Shown: piece by piece, positions 21,767 through 34,011 of the stretch
Layout of the letters: every line of letters begins with the position of its first letter
How positions within the stretch are numbered: the first letter of the stretch is position 1
Source of the DNA: Phytophthora hibernalis
Taxonomy: Eukaryota > Oomycota > Peronosporomycetes > Peronosporales > Peronosporaceae
DNA length: 64,000 bases
Reading direction: 5' to 3'
Assembly (NCBI GenBank): GCA_012656075.1
Contig: JAAKBF010000009.1
Span: 868,001-932,000 of the forward strand
Position numbers and translations under genes: made by a program
The notes under the pieces: model-generated
Database searches by the model: none
Told to the model about the DNA's origin: nothing
The model's input: only the letters and a program-made list of their open reading frames with translations

Positions 21767-24632
21767 ATGGCGTCTTCTCGCGAGCCCTCGGAGACGGACG
21801 CGCTGCTGGCGCCGTCACCCCCTGCCGTGCACGTGTCCGTCGCGTCCGAAGACGAGAGCGACACGCTGTCCTCTGGCTTGGACGTGGCCGTGGAGGACGC
21901 GCCGCGCCGCTACCCAGCGCTGGCCCGCACGGCGTCGGCGCTGCGCTCTCCGTCGTCCATCCTGCGCTCGCCCATGCCGCGTTTCGTGCTGGACGGTGCA
22001 CGCTCCCCAGCTGGAAGCCCAACAGCCGCAGCGCCACGCCGCAGACCCCGCGGACCTGTACGCGACGTACGGCGTCCAGCGCACGCACTCGTTCCCGAGC
22101 GACTTGTACTCGGGCGCGCGCTTCTCTCGCTTCGAGATCGAAGAGGCGCTGCGTTCGCGCAACGGCACGACGCTGCTGGACTGGCTCAAGGGCAAGGGGC
22201 GCAACCCGTTCTCGGCCGCCTCGCGCAAGCAGGAGCAGAAGCAGAAGGACCAGGATAAGCGCGCCAAGGCCCAGCACCGCGAGTCGTTCAACTACGACTT
22301 CTTCGAGAGCCGCGTCAACACGCAGCACGACCAGGAGCAAACGGAGAGCGCCATCCGCTCGCTCAACATCGCGCGCTGGGTCATGACCTTCGGCGTGGGG
22401 CTGGGTACGGCGCTTGTCGCTTGCTTCGTCGAGTTCTGGACGTCGTTGCTGTCCACGTTCCGCACGGCCACCATGGCGTCGCTCGTAGCGGGTGAGGTGG
22501 ACGGCTCCCGCGCTTTTGGCACGGGTTACTGGGTCTACGCCCTCGTGAGCGTGGGCTTCGTGGCGGTCGCGAGCTACTGCGTCGCCATCCTGTGTCCTGT
22601 GGCCGGAGGCTCCGGCATCTCGGAGATCAAGGCCACACTGAACGGCATCAAAATTCACCGCGTGGTGCGACTCAAAACGCTCTTTTGCAAGGCGTTCGGC
22701 ATCCTTTTCAGTGTGGCTGGAGGCCTACCGGTCGGCAAGGAAGGCCCCATGATCCACAGCGGCTCGGTGATCGGCGCCGGTCTGTCGCAGGGCAAGTCCT
22801 CGAGCTTCGGACTGGACACGAGCTGGACCAAGTTCAAGGGCTTCCGCAACGACAAGGAGAAGCGCGACTTCATCTCGTGCGGTGCGGCTGCTGGTGTCGC
22901 GGCTGCCTTCGGCGCCCCCATCGGTGGCGTCCTCTTCGCGTTGGAGGAAGGCGCGTCGTTCTGGCACCAAAACCTCACGTGGCGTACGTTCTTCTGTGCG
23001 ATGGTGTCTGCCTTCGTGCTCAACTACTTCATGTCCTTCATGGAGGCCAGCGAAACTGATGGATCGACGCCTAACGTGGGACACGTCTTTATTGGTGGGA
23101 CCATGGGCACTCAGACCGGTACCTTCACGTTTGGACAGTTTGCCGGCAGCAAGGCCTATGAGGTGCTTGATGTACCGGTGTTTATCCTGATGGGTATGGT
23201 GGGCGGTCTGTTCGGTGCTGCATTCAACGGTGCCAACACTGTTTTGACCAAGTTCCGCAAGCGCTATGTGACCCACCGCCTCCTACGTTTTGGAGAGGCG
23301 CTGCTGATTGCGCTCAGCATGGCCTCGGCTTCGTTCTGGCTGTCCTACCACTTTGGTACTTGCCGTGACCTTGCGGGTGACTACAGCGACTCGCTCTCGC
23401 GGTTTTACTGCCCGGAAGGCCAGTACAATGACTTGGCATCGCTTTTCACTGTGAACTACGCTACAAGCATGAAGCAACTGCTTCACTTCACGGGCGAAGG
23501 AAGCTTCACGCCGTTCTCGCTGTGTATGTTCTTCGTTGTGTTCTATATCTTCGCGTGCTGGACGTATGGCATTGCCGTACCCTCTGGTTTGTTCGTGCCG
23601 AGTTTGCTTGCTGGTGCAGCTTATGGCCGCATTTGCGTCATGATCGTGCACTACTTCGGGTTCCCAGTTGGAGCTCAAGATGGCATGTTTGCGCTTATTG
23701 GTTCTGCCGCAATGCTTGGAGGGATGGCCCGTATGACTATTTCGCTGACGGTGATAATTCTGGAGTGCACGGGAGTGATTGAATGGGGCCTTCCTATCAT
23801 GGTGTCGCTGATGGCGGCACGCTGGGTTGGTAACAGCTTCAACGAGGGTCTGTACGACATTCACATCCACCTGAATCACCTGCCGTTCCTCGAGTTTGAC
23901 CCGCCCTATTACGCTCGTTTCCTGCGTGCGCTCAACATCATGAGTTCACCTCCAAGATGCGTTCCGCAGATCGCTAAGGTTGGTGAGATCTACGATATCC
24001 TCAAGAACTGCAACCACAGCGGATTCCCAGTTGTCATTCCCCGAAGTCAGGATGCTGCCGGCGGCGGCCATCGACTCAATCTGGGCGTAGCGCGTAAATC
24101 TCCTCGCTTCGCCGGCATCATCTACCGCCACCACCTGGCCGTGCTGCTTCAGCGCAAGGACTTTTTCATTGAGAAACCAGAGCCATTTGTGCGTACGCCT
24201 GCGAGCGACACGACGCTGTTGTACAACGACCAGTACGCACTGTCGTACCGGGACATGGAGGGCAGCTACCCGCGATATCCGTCCGTTAACGACATTCAAC
24301 TGGATGATGAGGAGCGGGACTTGTGGATGGACCTGACTCCGTACATGAACCCGACCCCACACACCGTGCAGGAGCAGACCCCAGTGCCGCGTTCTTTTCG
24401 TTTGTTTCGATCACTGGGGCTGCGGCACCTCATTGTGCTGAACCGTCGCAATGAAGTTCGCGGCGTGATAACACGAAAAGACTTGACGCCTGCACACCTC
24501 AAGTTCTGCCTCGAGTCACTCAGCGAAACAGAGAAGCAGCGCATCCAAGGTTACTTCCACCGCGACCGATCCGGATCTGAGCGCTTTGAGGACGTTGAGA
24601 AGAAGCTGATCAGCATCAGTGATAACTCTTAA
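21767..24632 (+). CDS. CLC-family chloride channel/exchanger
   Basis: About 954 aa once a single frame step near 22000 is allowed. The cytosolic N-terminus begins MASSREPSETDALLAPS; the ETDALL stretch is like an acidic dileucine sorting signal. The membrane domain has the CLC anion-pathway motifs: GSGISEIK, GKEGPMIH (gating Glu codon at 22740-22742) and GIAVPSGLFVPSLLAGAAYGR. The pair EE in FALEEGASFW includes the position of the proton glutamate of CLC exchangers. Both glutamates suggest a Cl-/H+ antiporter of the CLC-6/7 type acting in endosomal or vacuolar membranes, not a plasma-membrane channel. Two CBS domains follow, one starting near VPQIAKVGEIYDILKN and the second ending HLIVLNRRNEVRGVITRKDL. 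The frame step may be an extra base at 22000 or two missing. Confidence 0.93.
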
Positions 24633-24931
24633 AGCCGTGGTCGGCGGTAGCAGCCCAGTCGAGTGCTGCTATCGGTGGTTCTCCATGCATGAATCGTCCT
24701 TCAACTCGACCAGATTGGCGCCAACTCACCCAGACTAGTCAAGCGGGGCAAGTTCACAGAGGACCCCAAGACCACAGACCACCCCAACTCCCACTCAGCA
24801 ATGACCATGTGACTTGTGCATTCTCCGCTGTTCATTTGTACTTGCCTATTAATATTCGAGTCTGACGCTGATGTACTCCAACTTTGAGTGCTTTACTTGA
24901 TTTTACCAGCAGTGTCCTCGTCTTGTGAAGC

Positions 24932-27813
24932 ATGGCGAGCCGCAACAGTGCTGGTCCTCCGCCGCCAGGCCAAGGTCCTGGTCGGTACCAGCCATCACCA
25001 AGAAGACAAGTTGCTGTGCGACTGCCGAGCAGTATTCCACCTGCAAACAGCGGTCCTACTGGCCAACACCGAAGTGGCAGGGATGGTTCAAGTTCGGGTT
25101 ACCCAAGTGCTGCGATGCTAGCTGTGGCTGTGGCGCCGACTGCGTCTGCGGTTCTTAACCCAAAGATTGCAGAAATTCAGTCGAGAGTGGAGGAATTGGT
25201 GCGCCGCTATGACGATGCAGTGGCAGCTGCAGACCTGGAGGGGCTCAGAGAGGATGAAGACGATGGTTTCGATGACAAGGTGACAAGAAATCCTGCGAGG
25301 TGGCGGGTAGGAGATGTTTTGCTTGCAACGCATCGCGCACTAGCTCGCACGAGTACCCACACGGAACGTACTATCATTGCTGAGTTTGGGGATGACCCGG
25401 AGGTGAGCGCGGCGATAGGCGCTGGGGCCAAGAAAATGGGAGACGCGTTTACAGAGGCGGCGGAGCAGGCCGCACGGCGGCACCAGCGACTCGCTCATAT
25501 TCAGCAGGCATTGCACTCTGCGGCTTCGAATGGAATGTCGTTTGAAAGCGATGATGAAGAGGATGAAGACGACGGTAAAATCCCTCCGCACATTATTCGA
25601 GAGAGGCAACTGAGGAGTGCCATCGACGCCTTGCATCGTGAAAACGCAACAATGGCAGCGCAGCTGCAGGAGGCGTTGCGTGTGCAACGAGATGCTTGCG
25701 TGGCATCAGAACAACAAAGTCTGGAGCTCTCGAAGGCCCAGAGAACTTTGCGCGCACAAGCTGAAGAGCTGCGTCTTTTGCACGAGAGTAACGAGAAAGC
25801 TGCAGAGACTGCAAATGCATTGACGACATCATGGCGCGATAAATTCCAAGCGAGTGCCAAGGCAGCTGCCGCAGCGGAAGCAAGAGTACAAGAACTTGAG
25901 GCCAAAATGAGGGCTCAGAGCGAAGAGATCCTGAAGCACACTTTTGTTCTTCAAACCAAAATTCAAGAAATGGAGCGCTTCAAGGAGAACGAAGCTGCAC
26001 GCAGTCGAGCTGAAGCTGCAGCGCAGGCTGCCGTTCTTGCAGAAGCTGAGGCCGAGGCTAGGAGAGCAAAAGCGAAGGCTCTCGAGGAGAAGCGTAAGAC
26101 TAAGGTGAATGCAGATGGTAACAATAAGGACATCCAGGAGATGGAAGATAAACTGCGCGAGCTGGAGGGTGCGTTACTAGCGGCTGAGAGCTCGAATCGC
26201 GAGTTAGAAACGGAGAACGCAGAGCTCGTGAAGCGTATGCGCGAGGTACAAGCTCGATTCGGGGAGCTTCGCAGATCTAAAGCATACCCGAAAGAGGAAG
26301 GCATCCAAGAGCCGGGTGCCCCCATGTCGACGTTTGCATTGAGGTTGCGTGAAAATGCTGGTGTGAACTCGCGCAAGCGTCAAAGAGGTGGAATCGTGGT
26401 CAAGCTGAGCTCGACGGCTGCATCGATAGTCGCGAAGAATGAGGATGGCGACCTGTCGAGCAGTGAAAGCGAAGCAGGTGATAGTGGTGACGAAGAAGTG
26501 GACGAAGTGGAAATGGACGAGCGAGAACTGAATCGCGTGATGCAGCAGGTTGTCGCCACCGTGTTTCCCGTCCTTTCACCAGTTGAGAGTGAATCTGCAC
26601 TCGAAGAAAGCATTGCTCAGTATGAAGACCCAACTCGATCACCGCTAAGCGAAATCCAACCCAGTTCTGTCGATGTTGCAGCTGTCACCTCTGAGGGAAA
26701 CATGGTCCCTCGCTCGGAACTGGATACGCTGCGAGAAATGTACGAGCACAAGGTTGACGTGCTGAAGGAGCAGTATGTGGACGGACTGCAAGAGTACAAG
26801 AGGTTGGTTATCGAACAATACGGACGACGTCAGGCCATCGAACGCGAGCGTCACCACTTGGAGATTGAGGGTCTGCTTCGGTTGATCCAGACCAAGTTTC
26901 ACGCTGAGCTTTCCCGGAGGAGCGAGCGCTTGAAACGTGCCAAGGAGTCGCTGAAAGTCCTGTACAATACATTGCGTGAGCACAGCGGTCCAGCCCAGGG
27001 ACCCGAAGACCTCGAAGACCTCGAAGACCTCACCCAGCCATTCAACTCGACGACACCTCTCAAGACGCTTCTGCGTGCAGCCATCCTGGCAATGTCAACC
27101 TCCGCAAAGCGCCACGGACGAGGCCGGATGCAGATCGACGCGATTCACGAACAGTTGACAAAACTCCTCCCGCCGCCAGACACCCGGACAAGAGCTGTGG
27201 CCGCAGCCATGACCATCCACAGCGCCTTACGCGAGGACAAACCTCAACACACTATAAAGCTTCTCGACGCGAGCTGCCAAACCGACGTCACTCCGGTTCC
27301 CCGAGAGCGACGAGCGGAGGCTGCTCCAGCAGAGCAACGTATTGCCCCCGAGAGCTTGGAAGGCTACGTGCTGCCCGGTTCGCCGTGCTATCCGTCCGTC
27401 TGCAAAGTGCAGACATCAAGCAGAAGCAGGAACTGGTCGTGATGCTGCACCTGGTGGCTGGGATGCCACTCTCACCTGCTTTGGTGACTGAACTGCGACG
27501 TTACCTTCCCAACCTTCCGTCTGGCGCATTCTACGTGTCCACTGCGCTTCGTCTCGCGCTTCTACACGAGCTCGTGCGGTTCTACGCTGCCGTCGAGTTC
27601 CAATCGGAGACCCTCAAGCGGCGAGTGCCACACGGTGAGGACCAAGTGCAGGACGGCGAGTTCACCATCGGCAGTCCTCGAGACACGCCCTTCCTACGCC
27701 GCAAAGCGCTCGAGGCCATCGAGAGAAAGTCGCAGAATCGCCGCCACCTCTTCACTTCAGGCGGTGTAGCCATCTTGCAGACACTCACTTCAACTTGTCC
27801 GAAATCACACTAA
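24932..27813 (+). CDS. ~960-aa coiled-coil protein of unknown function
   Basis: Starts MASRNSAGPPPPGQ with a Pro/Gly-rich N-terminus, then two long coiled-coil blocks (residues about 205-450 and 590-690), rich in Ala, Glu, Gln and Arg. An acidic Ser/Glu/Asp stretch (SSSESEAGDSGDEEVDEVEMDE) lies between them. A run of three EDL repeats precedes LTQPFN. The frame changes near 27383-27386 (one missing base), after which it reads LSVRLQSADIKQKQELVVML and continues to 27813; with the base restored the length is 961 codons. No enzyme motif is visible. It is probably a structural or scaffold protein (Golgi-, centrosome- or cilium-like), but that is inferred only from composition. Confidence 0.75.
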
Positions 27814-27933
27814 GTACGTAATAAAACCAATACAAAAATTCAGTGCATCGGTTAAAGTTGCACTGGATGTGTCACGCCGCGCGCAACTTTAAAGGGGCCC
27901 AGCAGAATTCTGCACAATAGAGTATCAGGCGAA

Positions 27934-29485
27934 ATGTACGCCAACAACGTGAGCAACTTGGACCAGATCCTGTCGTCGCTGCAGTGCTACCCGGTGCGTC
28001 CCATTGGTAGCTTCTTCCGTAGCGCCAGTTTCTCACTCCCGTTTCACTCCAGCAAAGTTCTCGCGTGCGTGGGGACGTGTACAACCTCCTGGGGCAGATC
28101 CCGTCGCTGCAACCCAATTGCGGCACTTTCGGTGCGTGTTCTGCGATATTTTAGAGCACCCGGGGACCAATTTCCAGCAACTTAACGGACTTTTGTGACC
28201 ACGAGCAGCGCACAATGACGGCACGACCAGTACGCTGCTGAATCTGGAGGGCACGATCCCCATTTTCTACAGGAGCAACCAGTACAACATCCCCGTGGAG
28301 TTTTGGGTAGTGGAGACGTACCCTCTATCGCCCCCAGTGTGTTTTGTGCGACCTACTGCAGGTACAAAGAGAAATTTACATTTTCAGGAGTCTTTTGGTA
28401 CTAATAACACTATTTTATGCTGTAGATATGATGGTGAAGCCTGGACACCCGCACGTGACCAGTGATGGATACGTCAAGATCCCGTACACGTCCGACTGGC
28501 GCTCGGACTACACGCTGCTGGAGCTGGTCGCGCACATGTGCTCCATCTTTGGCAACATGCCGCCGGTTTTCCGTCGACCAGCGAACTCGACGCCGGCGCC
28601 GTATCAAAACAGGATTAATGGCAGCTCTGTAGCAGCGGCAAGTGGAAGCGGCACGGGAGGGTACTTCCAGCAGGGGTCTTATGCTCAATCCCACCCTCCG
28701 CAGCCGTCGCCGTTCTATTCGGCTCAGTTTCAGGCTCATGGGAGAGGACAGGAATTGGCGGCGTCTGGAGGGACCCGCAACGGCGAGTCACTTTTTGGAA
28801 ACAGTCAACACTCGCTGGGAGGAGCGTCGACGTTGTCGTCTTCAGGCGTGTATCCGGCCGGACAGGCATTGGGAGAGGTAAGACCCGAAGACCGTGCGGC
28901 GACACTAAAGGCCGAGGTTACAGGAAATATCCAGATGCAGCTGGAGAAGCTCTTCAAGCGTGTGCGCGACGATATTGACTTGCAGTTTGAGCATGAAGTA
29001 CAGCTCACGCAGTCACGGGAGAATGTTGAGCAAGGCTTGCAATCGCTTCGTTTTCTGCGTGACGACATCACACGTGCAAAAGGTGTTGTGGAAGCTCAGG
29101 ATAAAGAGGTCACCGCATGGCTGGAGGAGAACGAGGGTAAAGATACAGTGGACCCAGACACGATTTTGATCGAAGGCGATGCTCTCTCAAGACAGTACGT
29201 GTTGACTCGTGAACTTGAAAGTGCTAAAGGGAAAGATCTGACTGTTGTTCGCGTTTTCTTTTGCTCAGAATGATTAAGACGCTTGCAGAACACTATTCGA
29301 TTGAAGATGCTCTCTACTATATGGATCGTGCTTTGGGCAACGACGAAATCGAGCTATCTGTTTTCCTGAAGGAGGTACGGAAACTCGCGCGGAAGCAGTT
29401 CATGTGCTCGGCGCTTGTGCAGAAAATACACCTCAAACAGCAAGAGCTTGGGGCGTCCTCGTACCATAGTAGTCCACGAAGCTAG
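27934..29485 (+). CDS. TSG101/VPS23, ESCRT-I subunit
   Basis: Five exons: 27934-27993, 28053-28131, 28209-28361, 28426-29194 and 29269-29485. All introns are GT-AG (59-77 bases) and the spliced length is exactly 426 codons. Residues 1-150 form a UEV domain, the catalytically dead E2 fold: HNDGTTSTLLNLEGTIPIFY, then NIPVEFWVVETYPLSPPVCF, ending PPVFRRP. The E2 cysteine is absent, as in the family. A Pro/Gln/Ser-rich linker precedes a coiled coil (about residues 265-340) and the C-terminal steadiness box (IEDALYYMDRALGNDEIELSVFLKEVR...). It should bind ubiquitinated cargo on endosomes and recruit the later ESCRT complexes for multivesicular-body sorting. It converges with the LRR gene, the ends 183 bases apart. 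Confidence 0.95.
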
Positions 29486-29667
29486 AACGGAAAAGTTGTC
29501 GTAGAGCACATCAACATCAAGAATTGCGAACTCAACCGACCATACCTTCAACAGCCCGTGGTGCAGCGAGCGCTTGAAAGCTTGAATGCATCTTCTTACT
29601 GACGTTATATGCTTGGCTTGGATGCAGACACTGGTGGGCCTTGGAGGTTTGAAATCTTTATATTATC

Positions 29668-31117
29668 CTATTTACATTTTGTGATTGAAGCTTTACCAGC
29701 AAAGATATCGGTAGTGCCTTCACCGCCTTTAACTCTGCTTTTACGTGCAGGTTCATCAGGTATTTGGCCTTCGAGCTCATCATACATCTCCCAGAAGTCT
29801 GAAGACATACTTTCAGTCCGGACGGCCTTCCAGTCTCCTGTTTTGAGCCAACCTCCTTTGCGAGAGCAGTTGTCTCGAAGCCCCAGTACAACTTCACACG
29901 TTTCCGGGTCATCCATTTTCAAGCAAGCGCCAAGATGCACGCGACACACGTTACCGAGACCAATGAGCTCGATGGGTAGCACAGCAATGTTGCATCCATC
30001 CAACAACAAGGTCCGAAGCTTGGAGAGCTCTGCGAAACCTGACGGTATTGGTGAAGTGATTGGGTTGGCACCCAGGTCCAGGATTTCCAATGCCAAGCAA
30101 CGCGTGAGTTGACAAGGAACCTTGGTAAGTTGATTGCGACGAAGGTTCAAATGCGCGAGAGCTGTCATATGTGCTACGTCCGGGGGTATGACAGCGATGC
30201 TATTGCTATTGGCGTCAAGTTTTGCCAGGTGAACAAGATTCCTCATGCTCGGTAATGCTTCAAGCTCGTTTTGCTGCAACTGCAGGACCTCGAGGTTGCA
30301 CAAGGCATCTAGTGCTGGCAGTGCCTGAAGATGATTTACTTGAAGAAGCAGCCGCCGCAAATTTTTCCATCGTACCAGTTCGTTTGGCAACTTTGTGATC
30401 TGGTTGTTGCTCACATTGAGCTCTACCAGTTCTGGAAGGATACTAACAGATTTTCGAGCTCGGTGAGTGCGTTGTTGTACACGTTGAGGATCCGTAAATT
30501 CTGGCATCGGCCGATGCTCTCGGGAAGCTTCGTGATGTGGTTGCGATTTGCCAATATCACTTCGAGCGACTCCATGTTGCCGAGGGTTTCTGGTAGTTCC
30601 GTAAGTTGGTTACTTGCGACCTCCAAAACGCGGAGCTTCGTCAATTTTGTTAAGGCGTCAGGAAGCGCAGCAAGCTTATTCTTTGACAGGATGAGCACCT
30701 GCAATGCCACAAGAGCATCGATTTCCTTAGGAACCTCGGCGATGTCGTTGCATTTCAAGTTGAGTTCTGTGAGATGGAGCATTGAGAAGACGATTTCCGG
30801 GACATGGTTGAGGCTGAGCAGACCATGCTGAGTTAGTGTTCCTGATGGCACCCCCGAGCCTTCGCGATCCACTGTGGAAGTGAGCTCCACTCTGCCAGTG
30901 CGTGACATCTCCAACACAATCGTCTGCACTTTTGGACTGACTCCGTGTCTAGTCGAACCGTATGCCGCATGGTCAACTTGCGCTTGGACATCCCGCCGTT
31001 CGGAAGCAGTGCAGTTGATGTTGATTTGTTTCCAGCTCGAAAGGTTGGAATCACGCTTGTGGTTGCAAACCTGCTAGCCTTGGAATTGCTCTTGCCAATA
31101 GAAACGGCACCACCCAT
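29668..31117 (-). CDS. leucine-rich-repeat protein, probably N-myristoylated
   Basis: About 483 aa once single A residues are restored in the A4 runs (minus strand) at 30930-30933 and 30451-30454, which gives exactly 484 codons. At least eleven typical LRRs of 23 residues run from about residue 90 to 360, with the pattern L-x-x-L-x-L-x-x-N-x-(I/L)-x-x-(I/L)-P (for example LRVLEVASNQLTELPETLG). The start MGGAVSIGKSN has Gly at position 2 and Ser at position 6, the consensus for N-myristoyl transfer, so membrane attachment is likely. The C-terminus (RVHLGACLKM... to SITKCK) is charged with no kinase or other domain. The plain cytosolic LRR type resembles SHOC2-like scaffolds, but the partner is unknown. 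Confidence 0.85.
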
Positions 31118-31474
31118 CGCCGTTGCTTGGGTGTGCTTTCTTGTTCAAAGTTTTGCCACGGCGAGCCGCCGCTGCACTTGCTGGTCGGTTGATCAAGGTG
31201 ATGTCGGACTTGTCCTGAGCTGTCCTGAAGAGAGAAGAAGGCACTGCTATTAATACGATCGAGAGCCAAGGTGTCGAGCACCTCCAGCTCTGGCAGGGAA
31301 GCTTTCAGCCTAATGTTAGCGCCGGTAGTGATCGTCACTTTTGGGATGCCACTGCCAAAATCGCCGCTCGAATTGTGCTGTTGCGGGCGCCTTTCAGTGC
31401 ATGATGAAGTTTCTGTGGCTTAGGATAAACTAGCTGAGTGACTGCTATGACTACCACGAGGTAGACTGGGGAGT

Positions 31475-32401
31475 CTACACCTGCACCACATGCTCAAACT
31501 GCGCGCGCTGGGCAGTGGCTTGCTGAGCGCAGAGTTCGTCGACGTTGTACGATTCGAACTGTCGATCTTCGTGGTGGCGCGGAGCGTACGGGACGGGTCC
31601 ATACTCTGGTGTGAACGTGGGTGTTTTGTCCTTGTGCTTGGTCCAAATTGCGTCCCAAAGTCGCTGGAAGCGTTCGATCTCGTTGCGCGAGAGCTCTCCA
31701 TCGTGTGGATACGGCAGCTGAGCCGCCTGCTCGGTCCCCACCCGCCCGTGCACATGTCGGACTCGAGGCACAACCTTCTCGAGCAGCCACTCGTTGTCTT
31801 GCGGCGTGTCCAGAAGCCGCTCCGTCACTACACACCAGTGGCTGAAGTCCAGCGTGAGCTTCAGGTTCGGGAACTCCTCGAGCAGCGCCAACGTGGACCA
31901 CGGCGAGTACAACATGCGGCCACGATGCGTCTCGTGTGCCAGGATATCGTCGCAGCCGAGTTGCCGTTCAATCTCGTGCACACGACGTAGAAATTCCATC
32001 TGCTCACTAAGACGCCAGTGGTCGCATCCGGAGTGAGCGTTGATGCGAAGAGGACGTTGACCGAAGGTACAGACTTGCTCCAGCTGCGATCGAAAGCGGT
32101 TCACGTGGCTCTCCACGCCCTCGAACTGCTGCTGCAGCTTCTTCGGCTCATAGTCCACCCACCCAGAGTAGACGCCCACAATGAGCTCCAGCTTGTGCTC
32201 TGCTAACAATGACAGCACGACGTTCGAGCCGCCCAGAGCTTCCAGATCTCCGAGACTCGCCTCGATGCCGTCGAACCCTTGACGCCGGATATGCGCCAGC
32301 AATTGCGACGCATACGTCAACCCCGCAGTGCTGTCACTGGCGAGCTTCAAGGCACTGGGAGAGCCCCACAGCGATCGAAAACAGTGAAGACCTTGCGGCA
32401 T
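31475..32401 (-). CDS. xylose-isomerase-like TIM-barrel protein
   Basis: A 308-aa protein of the AP-endonuclease-2 / sugar-isomerase TIM-barrel type. Metal and catalytic residues expected in this fold are visible on the strand ends: ILAHETHRGR (Glu then His), LTLDFSHWCVV (Asp, His), VRHVHGRVG (His) and TFTPEYGP (Glu). The early part (IRRQGFDGIEASLGDLEAL) matches the first strands and helices that set up the pocket. The family acts on sugars, inosose or hydroxypyruvate-type substrates and needs divalent metal; the substrate cannot be read from the sequence. No targeting signal is seen, so it is probably cytosolic. Confidence 0.85.
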   Translation of the reverse strand: MPQGLHCFRSLWGSPSALKLASDSTAGLTYASQLLAHIRRQGFDGIEASLGDLEALGGSNVVLSLLAEHKLELIVGVYSGWVDYEPKKLQQQFEGVESHVNRFRSQLEQVCTFGQRPLRINAHSGCDHWRLSEQMEFLRRVHEIERQLGCDDILAHETHRGRMLYSPWSTLALLEEFPNLKLTLDFSHWCVVTERLLDTPQDNEWLLEKVVPRVRHVHGRVGTEQAAQLPYPHDGELSRNEIERFQRLWDAIWTKHKDKTPTFTPEYGPVPYAPRHHEDRQFESYNVDELCAQQATAQRAQFEHVVQV

Positions 32402-33151
32402 GAGATCGCTCGACTAGTGAAGTATGATTTAGAGTCTTTTTCTACATCGCATAAACTTTGAAGTCGCCTGGAGGACGGATGTCATCTTGCTTCAAATCAT
32501 GAAAGTCGGAGATGCCGACAGGAAAACTACACCCGAGCCTCACCCTTGAAAACCCTGAGAGCGGTGACACAACCCTAAGCCGAGCTAGGTGTGACCCTGC
32601 TTGGTCCTGGGTTTAAGCCCGCGTGCTGCGCAGACGGATCTTTAAACCGCAGGCGTTGTTTCGGTCTGCCGAGCGAGTTGCTTTCACCCCCTTTATCCCG
32701 GGGATGTGTTGTTTTGTACCACTAGTCAGTTCCTCATATAGTATTCCGACTTGACACGATTAAGGAACATACTATTCATTCTGCATAGTACTACCTAATT
32801 CCATCTGAACTAATAAAAGTATTACATGTCTATGTTTTTAAACATGGTAAACAAATCTCCAAATCATCAATAGAAGTCTTTAGGAAGACCTCCACAGTTG
32901 GTGGCGATGTACCATCTCCCATGTCAACCGTCACTGTCTAAAATTGTCTTTAAGGATCCAGGAATGTTGCATCAACAGATGGGCTCGATTTAGGAAGACG
33001 CAGCTCATAAATAGCACTTCAACCAGCTTCAAGATCTGTGCTGGTGGTTACTGCTCCGATGTTGGAGTTCTGGGTGGACTTTTGTAGGTGGTGCAAGAGC
33101 TTCCATGCATTCAACATTTTACTCGAAACTAACAAGCTGTAACAGTAAGCG
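32402..33151. other. intergenic region, nothing recognised
   Basis: This is the spacer between the TIM-barrel gene and the Harbinger element. The left half is GC-richer and has a phase-less, repeat-like look (possible solo LTR or MITE), but I found no paired ends. Confidence 0.4.
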
Positions 33152-33965
33152 ATGGGTGTTTTGCGCTTCAGTGAGGAACAAGACAAGGAGCTTGTACGTG
33201 AACTAATTGCGAAGAAGCCATTAGCTGCAGCCTACGGTGAGACGATGAATGCGTGGGGTGCAGTGGCGTCGTCTCTATCGGAGGCCATCGGCGTCACAGT
33301 GAACCCCGAGATCGACTGTCCGTCCTCAAGAAAAATGCAGCAGCAGGAGAGCGTAGTTCGGCACTTGGTAGCGGTATTGAGGAATCCCTGGATGCTACCA
33401 ACGTCCAGAGCCAAAACGACGAGGTAAATGGCTTAGTGTCAGAGTATGTGGCTCTCGAAGAGGCGCACAACCATTAGAAACAACGCAAGGTGGATAAAGA
33501 GAAACGCAAGACCACTAACCTGAACGTCTGCGCCTCTGAGAAAGCAATCGCCGACGTTCTCTCCGTGCTGATAGTGATGACGAGAATACACGCGCTTCTG
33601 GTACTAGCAGTGGTGGTGATGACAGCTTTACCCAGATAACATCGCAATCACCGCAGCCGAAAGCCGCAATGAAATGCTTCCCATTAAAGCGCACATACGC
33701 GTTTGTTATGGAATCGTAGCATCCAGCTAAAATGGAACGTGCAAGCTTGGATCTTCAGAAAGAGCAGTTTGAGCGCCAGCTTGCTGCACAACTGGAACAG
33801 CACAACGACCGCCTCGAATTTGAGAGAGAGGTCGCCGCAATGCGAGATCAAGCCCAACGAGATCAAGCCAGCGCCAGCAAACAAACGGAGGAAGCAAACC
33901 GAAACTTGATCATGCAGTGTGCTCGCCTTTTCAGTGGAGCTTTCACAACCCCGGACAAGAAATGA
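33152..33965 (+). pseudogene. Harbinger Myb/SANT-like DNA-binding helper protein, frame-broken
   Basis: The N-terminus (LRFSEEQDKELVRELIAKKPL) followed by a conserved-Trp segment (MNAWGAVASSLSEA) matches the three-helix trihelix/Myb-like module of Harbinger helper proteins. These bind element ends and carry the transposase into the nucleus. Frame steps near 33330 and 33500, plus a stop, break the reading. The C-terminal part (33732-33965) is a Gln/Glu/Arg-rich coiled coil (FERQLAAQLEQHNDRLEFER) that would mediate dimerisation. Confidence 0.65.
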
Positions 33966-34011
33966 TCAAGTTACGCGAGGGAGCGTAGATAATGCATTTG
34001 CATGCTTTATC

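Noticed and set aside
21702..22658. 318-codon minus-strand frame opposite the CLC N-terminus
   Set aside because: Antisense shadow of a clearly assigned CLC gene.
32570..32680. GC-rich stretch considered as a tRNA or LTR
   Set aside because: No cloverleaf could be paired, and no matching second LTR was found.
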